Source of the DNA: Treponema sp.
GTDB lineage: Bacteria; Spirochaetota; Spirochaetia; Treponematales; Breznakiellaceae
DNA: 17,854 nt
Direction of reading: 5' to 3'
Assembly: GCA_031263265.1 (NCBI GenBank)
Contig: JAISGE010000142.1
Span: 1-17,854 of the forward strand
Below the pieces are notes generated by a model. That model made no database searches, was not told the origin of the DNA, and worked only from the letters and a program-made list of their open reading frames with translations. Shown in pieces: positions 1-7,170 of this stretch. A program made the translations under genes and the position numbers. The stretch's first letter is position 1. Each line of letters starts with the position of its first letter.

Positions 1-1612
1 GACCGGGATTCGTTCCTCCACCACCTTTCTGATACATGGCAGCCGCTCTTGTCTTGTCCTGGGCGGACATTAACGATTTTACCTGCCCGTAACTTTGCTC
101 GGCCGTAGGATGCGAGGCATCCTGGACCTGAGCGGTATCGACTTTGGGCGGATTTTCTGTTTTTTCCACCGGCTCCACCTGGGACTTCTCCTGGGGTGGC
201 GGCTCCGGGGCCAGTACCACCTGGAGATCCTCCTGAGGTGGCGGCTCCACTTGGGGCAGGTCCGGGAGCTGCGGCTCCGGGAGCGACTCCAGCGAGAGCT
301 GCTCTTCCGGCGGTGGAGCCTCCGGGGGCAGCACCACCTGGGGTGGATCTTCCTTCAGGCGCTCCTTTCGTATTGCCTTCCGTTTCGCGTTGAGGCCGAA
401 TATCTTCCGCGCGATTTTAACCAATGACTCCAGGCTGTCTTCACTGTACTTTACATAGTCCGCTATCTTTATGTCCGCCTTCCCCAGAGCCATGCCACCG
501 GACGCCGCGTTTACCAGATACTCAAGCCCCTGATATATCGTGTGAAACAGGTATTCCGTACTGTTATAGGAGTCTATGCTGATCTCCCGGCCACTTATGT
601 TCAGGTTCCCCATCGTGGCCGCCACCGTCGCTCCCATACCGTCCCCCATATTCAGCCGGTACCCTGCCTGTAGATTGATGCTCTTCCCGTTCAGTACTAT
701 GCCGTTCCGGGGACTCATATCCAGGGAGGTGTCATAAGAATTAACGTAGTTCCCGCTTACGTTTTTGGTCACCACGTTAAAACCCCGGTCGTCAATACGT
801 ACTATGGTCCTGCCAACCTGGAGGCGTATCTCCTGATCCGCCTTGATGACCACCCGGTTCCCGGCCCGGATATGCAGGTCTCCCCGATGCAGCCCTGAGT
901 CATCCCCCACATAGTCCCCGATGGGCAGGGTGCCTGCTTCATCTACGGCATTGGTTCCTCGGTCAAGCACTTCCGGGACATCCACCAGAAGTTCTATCCT
1001 GGCGGCCTTCTGCATAAGGTGGTTTTCCGCGGTTTCCCGGATGTTTCCCGCGGAATCAAGGGTAAGTACATCTATTGGAGGAAAAATCTGTTCCCCCTTC
1101 TCGTCCCGCTCCTCTATGGGCCATTGGGCTTTTTCCGCCCGGCGAAACCCGATCTCCGAATAGGCATTTGCACCATACGCGGTATTCAAATACCGCAGGA
1201 GTTCCCCTGCTTCTTCAAAGATATCCCTGGTATCTTCTATGCCCTCTTCGGGGTAATTAAAGGGGTTCTCTGCGGTGGGTACATAGCCCAGCATGAAGTG
1301 TTCAGCGTTCTGTCCTGCTCCCTGACGGCCCACCAGCACCTGTTCCCCGATTTTAGGATACCGGTAGAGTCCTGACAGGGGTCCCCCCAGGGGACTTACC
1401 ATGGTTACCCGGTAGGGTCTTGTGTCAGCGTCAGTGGGATTGGGGACTTCCAAGGCCCAAAAAGAATAGGGATCCTTTTGGATAGGTTCCCCCTCAAAGT
1501 AAACATACCCATGAGTTCCGGCCAGATTTTTAGGCCCTGTATCGTTTTTCGTATCTGCGGGTATAAAGGTTTGGCCCCTGGAATCGGTAACGATCATCTT
1601 GATCAATTCCAT
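1..1612 (-). CDS. Second gp5-like (VgrG C-terminal-like) spike protein with proline-rich linker; 3' end beyond the window
   Basis: The frame is open from ATG 1612 to position 1, at least 537 codons. I translated it from the sequence, since it has no stop in the window. The start follows AGGAGG with an 8-nt spacer. Residues about 1-115 resemble an OB-fold (GLYRYPKIGEQVLVGR). Residues about 235-280 carry the beta-helix signature of VgrG/gp5 spikes (HIRAGNRVVIKADQEIRLQV, then IDDRGF). It is a clear paralogue of the gene at 3828-5918: compare LFRFPRVGESVLIGQ, SEIGF...KAKWP and IRLQVGRT. From about residue 420 to 490 it is rich in PP and PPPQE motifs, then turns Gly-rich (GGGGTNPG) at the window edge. 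I infer a spike that carries a C-terminal cargo or toxin domain after a flexible linker, but that domain is not visible. It has no complete gp27-like gene of its own; only a gp27 3' scar lies 28 nt upstream. Confidence 0.86.
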   Translation of the reverse strand, partial: MELIKMIVTDSRGQTFIPADTKNDTGPKNLAGTHGYVYFEGEPIQKDPYSFWALEVPNPTDADTRPYRVTMVSPLGGPLSGLYRYPKIGEQVLVGRQGAGQNAEHFMLGYVPTAENPFNYPEEGIEDTRDIFEEAGELLRYLNTAYGANAYSEIGFRRAEKAQWPIEERDEKGEQIFPPIDVLTLDSAGNIRETAENHLMQKAARIELLVDVPEVLDRGTNAVDEAGTLPIGDYVGDDSGLHRGDLHIRAGNRVVIKADQEIRLQVGRTIVRIDDRGFNVVTKNVSGNYVNSYDTSLDMSPRNGIVLNGKSINLQAGYRLNMGDGMGATVAATMGNLNISGREISIDSYNSTEYLFHTIYQGLEYLVNAASGGMALGKADIKIADYVKYSEDSLESLVKIARKIFGLNAKRKAIRKERLKEDPPQVVLPPEAPPPEEQLSLESLPEPQLPDLPQVEPPPQEDLQVVLAPEPPPQEKSQVEPVEKTENPPKVDTAQVQDASHPTAEQSYGQVKSLMSAQDKTRAAAMYQKGGGGTNPG

Positions 1613-1640
1613 ACTAAGTTCCTCCTATCCTCGTCATTTA

Positions 1641-1722
1641 CTATTGGTCAGGACAGAACCGTTTCTCCGCGGCACTGCCCCAGTCCATACATGCTCCCTG
1701 AACCTCGCTCCTCTCCCGTGTT
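1641..1722 (-). pseudogene. Remnant A of a gp27-like gene: 3' end only
   Basis: Read on the minus strand, the frame ending in the TAG at 1641-1643 gives SEVQGACMDWGSAAEKRF followed by CPDQ. The intact gp27-like protein ends SEVQGDCMDWGSTAEKRF followed by CPQ. The DNA matches at all but about 6 of some 63 aligned bases, plus one inserted codon, and three of the changes are silent. Upstream of about 1709 the similarity to the gp27 gene stops, and the frame is closed by a TAG at about 1749-1751. It lies 28 nt upstream of the second gp5-like gene, the same arrangement as the intact gp27/gp5 pair (22 nt apart). Confidence 0.85.
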
Positions 1723-1895
1723 TTTAGGTTAGGGGACTGTCGTGAACGCTACAGGCCCCCAGTTACCGGCATCGCCCTTTTGGTTCTCGTACTAGGCACA
1801 GGCGGTCATGCCAGTCAGGTAATACGTGACGCTGGCGGTCGGTATGCCCCAAGCCTGAGCCATAGTAGTGAACACCAAAAGCCAGATGTCCATAA

Positions 1896-2096
1896 CTACG
1901 CCCCTGGGTTTTGCTCCCACGCCCTGGGCACGGATCCTGCGCCCCTGGGCACAGACCCCATACCCCTGGGTTCCGATCCCACGCCCCTGGGCATAGACCC
2001 CACACCCCTGGGCACGGATCCCGCGCCTCTGGGCACAGACCCCACGCCCTGGGGTTCCGCTCCCACGCCCTGGGCGCAATGCCCACGCCCCAGACC
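1896..2096. repeat. 21-bp tandem repeat, about 9 copies
   Basis: The core CTGGG recurs on the plus strand at 1904, 1924, 1945, 1966, 1987, 2008, 2029, 2049 and 2070, a spacing of 21 bp with 20-bp intervals near both ends; a degenerate unit follows near 2090. A typical unit is CCTGGGCACAGACCCCACGC-like. The 21-bp period equals seven codons, so on the minus strand one frame reads heptapeptides such as GVGSVPR, GAGSVPR, GVGSMPR and GVGSEPR. The 20-bp units shift the frame, which argues against a maintained protein across the whole array. The minus strand has many GGG/GGGG runs. Function unknown. Confidence 0.93.
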
Positions 2097-2204
2097 TATT
2101 CTTGACCCCCAGAATTTTTTAACTACAAAATCGAAGAAGTTTTCATTCAAATTACTCAAAACTTTAGCCATTCTTTTTTTCATTCTATCTACTATTATCC
2201 TTTG

Positions 2205-2272
2205 CTAGGGGCAGAACCGCTTCTCTGCGCCCCAGTCCATACATGTTCCCTGAACCTCACTCCTCCCGTGTT
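2205..2272 (-). pseudogene. Remnant B of a gp27-like gene: 3' end only
   Basis: The minus-strand frame ending in TAG at 2205-2207 reads SEVQGTCMDWGAEKRFCP. Relative to the intact gp27-like C-terminus it lacks two codons inside and one at the end, all in multiples of three. It shares about ten extra bases at its upstream side with remnant A (AACACGGGAG), which the intact gene does not have. It begins immediately after the stop codon of the DUF6931-like gene. Confidence 0.83.
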
Positions 2273-3411
2273 CAGATATGTTCCGGCGGCTTCCAACGTT
2301 TGTAGACAGAAGCGCCTGCTTGGGGCTTGGGGGGAACGCTGCCTGCAATGCTCTCGTGGGGAGCCTTTGCATCAAGCAAACTTCCTTCCCAATTATCCTT
2401 CCCGCTTAACACATCCACCCCCAAGTTAAAGTACTGTTCGTACCGTTCTTTGAGCTTCCGGGTACCCCCCTTATGGAGGGCGCACATCAACAAGACTTGA
2501 GAAAGACCATTGGACGCCAGTCCTGGCGGCGTGGGTATAACCTGCTCACCCCCGGGCATGAGGTTGCCGAAGGCCCAGAACGCGCTTAAGGACAGAAGCC
2601 CTGCAGGGGTGTCGGGACATTCGTTGCCGGTATCCAGGCAGGCTTTGCTGTTCACCTCGTCCGGGGCAACAACCCAGCGGTACACCGCGTTCAGGGCATT
2701 ATCCCGGACCTTTTTCTCATGTTCAGGAACCTTGGGGGGTATCACCGCCTTGATGGTATCCACCGCCTCTTTCCGCGCGGCCTGTATCTGGGCCTTGAGT
2801 TTTTCCGCTTCCACAAAGAGGGGAGAATTGGGGTCGATTTTGTAGGGATCCTCTTTGCAACGCTCCACCGCTTTTTTTAAGAGATCCAACGGGTGTATGC
2901 CGTGGACCCGCTTGAACTCCTGAAAGGCCACCTCCACCGCATCCTGCACATACTGATGCATCTCCGGATCAAGTTTAGCCTGGGCCTCGGCCAGCTTTGC
3001 CTTGGCGGAAGCCACCGCAGCATCCGCCTGTTCGTTTACTTCCGGGGGAATCTGGGGCAGTTCCACCTTGGCAAAATCCGGCACGGTCGTTTCAAAACTG
3101 GTGGCTATGTCGGCAATATCCCGGTCCACAGCGGGGTTTTGCCCCAGCTCTTCCGCCAGCGAAAGAAGACAGCGGTAAGCCCACCAAACCCCGGCCCGGC
3201 GGTGGGCGATATACGCCAACAGTTCGCAGGCACTCTTGTAGTCTCCAAGGCGGGCGAACTTGAACACCATTTCCTCTGTCCCCTTTACCCCGACAAAATG
3301 TTCGGCCAAGTCCGGCCGGATCTTGTACCCTTCCTTTTCCACCGTGTCGTTCAAGGTAAGGTAGCGGATAAGGATCAAATGCTTGTTTAACCAATCAAGT
3401 TTATCTGCCAT
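2272..3411 (-). CDS. DUF6931-like T6SS-associated protein
   Basis: A 379-residue cytoplasmic-looking protein with no signal peptide or membrane segment. Residues about 55-90 (YKSACELLAYIAHRRAGVWW) and the C-terminal part (AVYRWVVAPDE, then AGLLSLSAFWAFGNLMP, then PPPGL-like PTPPGLASN) resemble the family I know as DUF6931, which occurs next to type VI spike genes. This is by memory of motifs, not a search. A helical, Ala/Lys/Glu-rich middle (about 125-225, AVASAKAKLAEAQAKLD) could be a coiled coil. The start is ATG 3411, 11 nt after the stop of the 130-residue gene, with a weak purine-rich ribosome site (AAGAAGAGA). Its place behind the spike genes suggests an adaptor or chaperone for loading cargo on the spike. 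That role is inferred. Confidence 0.82.
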   Translation of the reverse strand: MADKLDWLNKHLILIRYLTLNDTVEKEGYKIRPDLAEHFVGVKGTEEMVFKFARLGDYKSACELLAYIAHRRAGVWWAYRCLLSLAEELGQNPAVDRDIADIATSFETTVPDFAKVELPQIPPEVNEQADAAVASAKAKLAEAQAKLDPEMHQYVQDAVEVAFQEFKRVHGIHPLDLLKKAVERCKEDPYKIDPNSPLFVEAEKLKAQIQAARKEAVDTIKAVIPPKVPEHEKKVRDNALNAVYRWVVAPDEVNSKACLDTGNECPDTPAGLLSLSAFWAFGNLMPGGEQVIPTPPGLASNGLSQVLLMCALHKGGTRKLKERYEQYFNLGVDVLSGKDNWEGSLLDAKAPHESIAGSVPPKPQAGASVYKRWKPPEHI

Positions 3412-3422
3412 AGCATCTCTTC

Positions 3423-3815
3423 TTAGGTCATTTTGAGGGCCTTGGTTTCAATGTCCGAAGCCCCCGCTTTAGTCCGCAGCGCGGAAGCGCCGGAATCCGC
3501 GGCGGTAGCCTCCCCGGTCAATGCACGGGCCTCGGTCTCGCTGGCCTTAACCTCCCCCTCTGTGGCGGCAACCCGGTCCTCCACCAGCTTTCCTTCGGTT
3601 TCGGTGGCCGCCACTTCCGTCTTACTTATGGTGGTGCCGCTTTCCGTAGGATGCAGCTCTGTTTTTCCTGTCATGCTGTCCGATTCGTAGTTGGTGGCCA
3701 CCATTTCCAGCACCTGTCCCGCGACTGCCGCCACCAGTCCCGCGGCCAACGTTGACCCAATAAGAGGCGCCACTTCTGCCAGAATCGTTGCCTGGGTATC
3801 TTTGTCCACTTCCAT
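3423..3815 (-). CDS. Hypothetical 130-residue Ala/Glu/Thr-rich protein in the spike module
   Basis: I do not recognise this family. Residues about 9-40 are hydrophobic and small-residue rich (AEVAPLIGSTLAAGLVAAVA), compatible with an amphipathic or membrane-active helix. The rest is strongly biased to A, E, T, S and K, with no Trp, Cys or Phe. From about residue 68 it shows an approximate 14-residue periodicity (EVAATETEGKLVED, RVAATEGEVKASET, EARALTGEATAADS, GASALRTKAGASDI), as expected of a long helix or coiled coil. It starts 12 nt after the stop of the first gp5-like gene and ends 11 nt before the DUF6931-like gene, so it is clearly in the same transcript. It could be a cargo partner, chaperone, immunity protein or spike accessory. 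The sequence does not decide between them. Confidence 0.72.
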   Translation of the reverse strand: MEVDKDTQATILAEVAPLIGSTLAAGLVAAVAGQVLEMVATNYESDSMTGKTELHPTESGTTISKTEVAATETEGKLVEDRVAATEGEVKASETEARALTGEATAADSGASALRTKAGASDIETKALKMT

Positions 3816-3827
3816 TGATTATCTTCC

Positions 3828-5918
3828 CTATAATTTCTCAACAAAAGACGGTATTGCCTCTGTTTTATCCAGGGCTTGGAGCACCACCTTCGCAACGTCG
3901 GTGCCCGCTTTTGCTAAAGCGTCGGTGAACTTCAGTCCCCACTGGACCCTTTCCGTCCAAATGGACGCCGGAACAGAAACCTTTTCACTGAGTTCCGCGT
4001 ACAAGTGTTTGTTTTCACCCGCCTTTATGATAATATCCCCGCTCTGCCGCAGACGTATGGACGCAGGCCCACCAACTCCTGGCAAGGCGGTGATACCCAT
4101 AAGGAATCCATCAATGATACCGCCATCAATACTCATGGCGATTAAATTCAATGTGTTCCTGAAGCTGCTTTTTTCAGCCGCGCTTGTAGATTTTTTGTTC
4201 GGATCCTTGATGCTCTCCTTATAACCCGACCGCCAGGAACGGGCATAGGCGTTTTCCACCACCAAGTAGACCGCGTTGGTCATGTCCAATATCATATTCA
4301 GTACAATCTGGACCGTTTCAATCGGTTCGACGCCAATTAAGGAAGCCGCTGCACCAATTCCTCCCTTGTAGTCAAGAGTCTCCTTTTTTGGGTCAGTCAA
4401 CGCTTCCAAACTTTGCTTGATCGCATCCTTAACGTATTGATCAGGTGTTGCGTCATTCAGTTGCAACAGATTAGTTTTATACTCATTAAAAGCATCTGCC
4501 CTGTAGTCCTCCAGTTTTTTTTGGGCATCGCTCCAATTTTTATGAGTATCATACAAGTCATAAAAAGCTTTAACATTATTGATAAGCATTTTTCCGGCGT
4601 CACCGACAAATTTAACCCAACCTGCGGCATAAGCAAGGCCCTCATTCGTCGCAGCCATACCGCCCAGTGTTATATCATTGGCCAGGAGCCACGTGTTCGT
4701 TATGTCCGCATATACCTGCTGTAACTTGCCGTACGTTGTCTGTTTTATCTGTATACCGGAAAGATTCACCATCCCCACCATGCTTACCAGACTGCCGCCC
4801 CAGGCGTCGGCGATACTGAACTTGCGGGACGAAGCGATATTCACATTCTCCCCAAACATATCGATCCCGCCCCGGGCCTTAAGGCTCAGGGTGGTGTCCT
4901 GGGTAAGGGGCGTATTGGCATTGATTTTCCGGCTCGTTACCGTAAAACCGTTGTCGTCAATTACCACAACGGTACGCCCCACCTGAAGCCGGATCTCCCC
5001 AACCGCCTTGATGACAATATTTTTACCTGCCCGGATGTGTACATCTCCGCTGTGGATCGCCGAGTCGTCGGTAGCATGATTCCCCAGTGGTGCCTGGTCG
5101 GAATCCCAGTCTTTCCAGTTACTCCGGTCATTGTGCGCCCGCAATTCCGGGCTAAGTTCATCGGTGTTCGCCAGAAGCTCAAAGCGTTTTGCCTTTATCA
5201 GGTGATAATTTTCCGCCCGGGACTCAATATCCCCGGAGGACTGGATATTAATCACGTCCTGACGGTCGAAGCGGGAGAGAGCAAGACTATCACCTTTGTC
5301 CGTTTCATCAAAGGTCTTAACGCTATCGGGCCATTTGGCCTTTTTGTTGTAAAAACCAATCTCCGACCATTTCCCCGCGTTCGCCGTACCTATAGGTGTT
5401 TGTTGATTATTCACCTCTCGTGTTTCGGAGGCTTTGTTTTTGTTGGCCTCCGCCAGGTACCGGATCGCCATGCCGTTATCATGCAGAAACTCCTGCATAG
5501 TAGCAGGATTCATCTGATCCGCCAGGTAGCCACCGGATTTATGTGTTTTGTCCGGTTTAATATTATTGGGCTTCAACTGATTCTCATTCGCAAATACTTG
5601 GCGTGAATCTGCGGGGTAGAAGGGGGCATTACTACCCGTGTTTTGTATAAAATAGGACAAAAGAACCCACCCCGTAGTGTCGCTAGGGTTTGGAGATACC
5701 CCTGTCTGGCCTATTAAAACCGATTCTCCAACCCGGGGAAAACGGAAAAGCCCCATATTCCCCCCCACAGGCATGGTAACTTGGACTTCCTTCTTCGTCG
5801 ATGTGTCCTTCCCTTGGATTGCGTAAAAGGTATAATTGCCTCCTGCCGGAACCGACTTGCCGGTTAGGGTTGTAAAGTCACCATTCTCGTCACAAACCGT
5901 GCATTGTAAAAGAGCCAT
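3828..5918 (-). CDS. gp5-like spike protein (VgrG C-terminal half as a separate gene) with large C-terminal extension
   Basis: A 696-residue protein. Residues about 1-110 look like the OB-fold of gp5/VgrG (LFRFPRVGESVLIGQ). Residues about 284-330 carry the spike beta-helix signature (DVHIRAGKNIVIKAVGEIRL, then VVVIDDNGF). A second block of beta-helix type (SIRLRQSGDIIIKAGENKHL) appears at about 619-640. Between them lies a region of about 250-280 residues that is mostly helical, with hydrophobic stretches (TVQIVLNMILDMTNAVYLVV; GGIIDGFLMGITALPGVGG). In canonical T6SSi these spike domains are fused to the gp27 half in VgrG. Here they start 22 nt after the gp27-like gene stops. I infer that it forms the trimeric needle on the gp27-like hub and that PAAR caps it. 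The helical part may be an effector or cargo-docking domain. The ribosome site (GAGGA, about 10 nt away) is suboptimal. Confidence 0.87.
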   Translation of the reverse strand: MALLQCTVCDENGDFTTLTGKSVPAGGNYTFYAIQGKDTSTKKEVQVTMPVGGNMGLFRFPRVGESVLIGQTGVSPNPSDTTGWVLLSYFIQNTGSNAPFYPADSRQVFANENQLKPNNIKPDKTHKSGGYLADQMNPATMQEFLHDNGMAIRYLAEANKNKASETREVNNQQTPIGTANAGKWSEIGFYNKKAKWPDSVKTFDETDKGDSLALSRFDRQDVINIQSSGDIESRAENYHLIKAKRFELLANTDELSPELRAHNDRSNWKDWDSDQAPLGNHATDDSAIHSGDVHIRAGKNIVIKAVGEIRLQVGRTVVVIDDNGFTVTSRKINANTPLTQDTTLSLKARGGIDMFGENVNIASSRKFSIADAWGGSLVSMVGMVNLSGIQIKQTTYGKLQQVYADITNTWLLANDITLGGMAATNEGLAYAAGWVKFVGDAGKMLINNVKAFYDLYDTHKNWSDAQKKLEDYRADAFNEYKTNLLQLNDATPDQYVKDAIKQSLEALTDPKKETLDYKGGIGAAASLIGVEPIETVQIVLNMILDMTNAVYLVVENAYARSWRSGYKESIKDPNKKSTSAAEKSSFRNTLNLIAMSIDGGIIDGFLMGITALPGVGGPASIRLRQSGDIIIKAGENKHLYAELSEKVSVPASIWTERVQWGLKFTDALAKAGTDVAKVVLQALDKTEAIPSFVEKL

Positions 5919-5940
5919 TTTTCTTATTTCCTCTTGTTGG

Positions 5941-6009
5941 CTATTGTGGACAGAACCGTTTCTCCGCGGTACTGCCCCAATCCATACAGTCCCCCTGAAC
6001 CTCGCTTAG
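5941..6009 (-). repeat. Intact gp27 3' end that recurs at 1641-1722 and 2205-2272
   Basis: This is the coding 3' end of the gp27-like gene (SEVQGDCMDWGSTAEKRF, CPQ, stop). Two further copies in the same orientation occur in the gene-poor stretch downstream, both keeping the reading frame through indels of whole codons. Within this window it is therefore a three-member dispersed repeat. It may be a recombination anchor for spike cassettes. Confidence 0.85.
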
Positions 6010-7161
6010 TTCTCCGCCAGAATCTTCCATCCGCACCGCAAGATCTACGGGCCACCGCACTCTGTGGTGGAGTTTTGTACCAGTAACCAGAGCCATAATA
6101 CAATCCCTATCCTTCATGCCGTAAAAATGCCGCAGCTCCAGGATAAGCCCCGGACGGAGGGCCAGATTCGCCGCGCCAAAGGTCCACCGGGCTTTTGCCT
6201 GCGCTGCAGTCCTGCACTGCGCTTCCAGGATCAGGCGTATATCCTCATCAACCTCTGTGGTTTCTGTCCGTCGCTCATAACCGTGGAAAAAGCGGTGGTA
6301 ATGCAGGTACCGGCTTCCCTTTTCGGTGTTGCCCCATTTCCACTGATCCGATCCATAATTGGCATTAGGATAGGAGGTGCTCAGTTTAAACCCATCAACC
6401 CCAATGGTCTGGGTCATGGTCCAACTTTCCATTTTCCAGATGTTTTGTCCTTCTGCGGCGCTTAAAAAATCAAATTTCAGACCAGACTGCTTTTCTTTCC
6501 GTCCATCAGAATACTCTATATCAGAAAGAGGGAATTGTTTACCATCGGAAAAATAGAGGAGCGCGGAGCTTAAGGCTTTGGCTTGAGTTTGAGGATGCAC
6601 AAAGGTAAAGGAAATGCCGTAAAGTCCCGCGATGCGCTTTAAAAAATCCAGATCCGATGCCTCTGTTTGATCAAAGAGCAGGTTTTTACCATATTTGGAA
6701 CGAGAACAATATTGCCCGTCTATATTGGCAGAAAGACCGTACTTGTCCAGTAACGCTTCAAATATATCAACCGGATTCACCCGGTAATAGGGCGCGCTCA
6801 AACGGGTAAACCGTAACCGTGCAAGCTCCGGTTCGATGACAAAAACATAACTGTAGGAGTCCTTTATCTTGCCGTTGCTGAACACCCCGGCGTTTCTGAC
6901 CTCCGTAACGATCCCATGGAGACAACGGATCCGCCTGGTTTTTGCATCCGCCAAGGTTTGGGTAATGATAAGGGAAATCCCTTTATCAAGGAGATCGGAA
7001 AGTTCCCCCATAGTATGCTTCTTTTCTGAAAGGACTGTCAGTTCCCCCCGGTAAAGCCGGGAGAAACCTTCTTCCAGAACCAGGTCCCAAGGGTACAAAT
7101 CCCCACATACCCCTCCTGCAAGATACAGTGCCAAGCCGGTGGTGTTGGTGTTGTCCGGCAT
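5941..7161 (-). CDS. gp27-like hub protein (VgrG N-terminal half as a separate gene)
   Basis: A 406-residue protein related to the gp27/phage late control D half of VgrG. Typical VgrG features are the DIFEALLDKYGLSANID segment (about 133-149) and EASDLDFLKRIAGLYGISF (about 167-186), which corresponds to the ESDLdFl-RL-EeeGI motif. A later LRPGLILELRHFYG segment fits the end of the gp27-like barrels. It stops after MDWGSTAEKRFCPQ, just where a fused VgrG would continue into the gp5 OB-fold. It should make the trimeric hub at the centre of the baseplate, joining the Hcp tube to the spike. It starts 9 nt after the PAAR stop and is followed after 22 nt by the gp5-like gene. Its last 65 bases recur twice further downstream. 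Confidence 0.9.
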   Translation of the reverse strand: MPDNTNTTGLALYLAGGVCGDLYPWDLVLEEGFSRLYRGELTVLSEKKHTMGELSDLLDKGISLIITQTLADAKTRRIRCLHGIVTEVRNAGVFSNGKIKDSYSYVFVIEPELARLRFTRLSAPYYRVNPVDIFEALLDKYGLSANIDGQYCSRSKYGKNLLFDQTEASDLDFLKRIAGLYGISFTFVHPQTQAKALSSALLYFSDGKQFPLSDIEYSDGRKEKQSGLKFDFLSAAEGQNIWKMESWTMTQTIGVDGFKLSTSYPNANYGSDQWKWGNTEKGSRYLHYHRFFHGYERRTETTEVDEDIRLILEAQCRTAAQAKARWTFGAANLALRPGLILELRHFYGMKDRDCIMALVTGTKLHHRVRWPVDLAVRMEDSGGELSEVQGDCMDWGSTAEKRFCPQ

Positions 7162-7170
7162 ACAAGCCCC

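Larger units (their letters stand above)
1613..2271. other. Gene-poor stretch with two gp27 3'-end scars and a 21-bp tandem repeat
   Basis: No intact gene is convincing here. From right to left the stretch holds: a short in-frame copy of the gp27-like 3' end (about 2205-2272), an AT-rich segment (about 2097-2204), a GC-rich 21-bp tandem repeat (about 1896-2096), a segment of about 150 bp in which I recognise nothing (about 1725-1895), and a second gp27 3' copy (1641-1722). One minus-strand frame begins at ATG 2183, reads KKRMAKVLSNLNENFFDFV and then runs into the repeat. It has no clear ribosome site, so I do not call it a gene. No transcription terminator is evident, so the upstream message may continue into the second gp5-like gene. 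Confidence 0.7.

Noticed and set aside
1896..2096. Possible CRISPR array
   Set aside because: The units are contiguous 21-bp tandem copies without unique spacers, and there are no cas genes.
1896..2183. Minus-strand frames across the tandem repeat
   Set aside because: Several overlapping frames are open because the repeat has few stops. 20-bp units break the frame and no ribosome site is clear, so I list the region as a repeat.
1780..2208. Plus-strand frame of 142 codons with repeats like PLGTDPA and a hydrophobic end
   Set aside because: It begins with TTG without a ribosome site, and its body is just the 21-bp tandem repeat translated. It runs against all neighbouring genes.
5919..5945. 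Frameshift as the cause of the split VgrG
   Set aside because: Both genes have proper start and stop codons with a 22-nt spacer, and the same spacing pattern recurs at the second gp5-like gene. The split therefore looks genuine.
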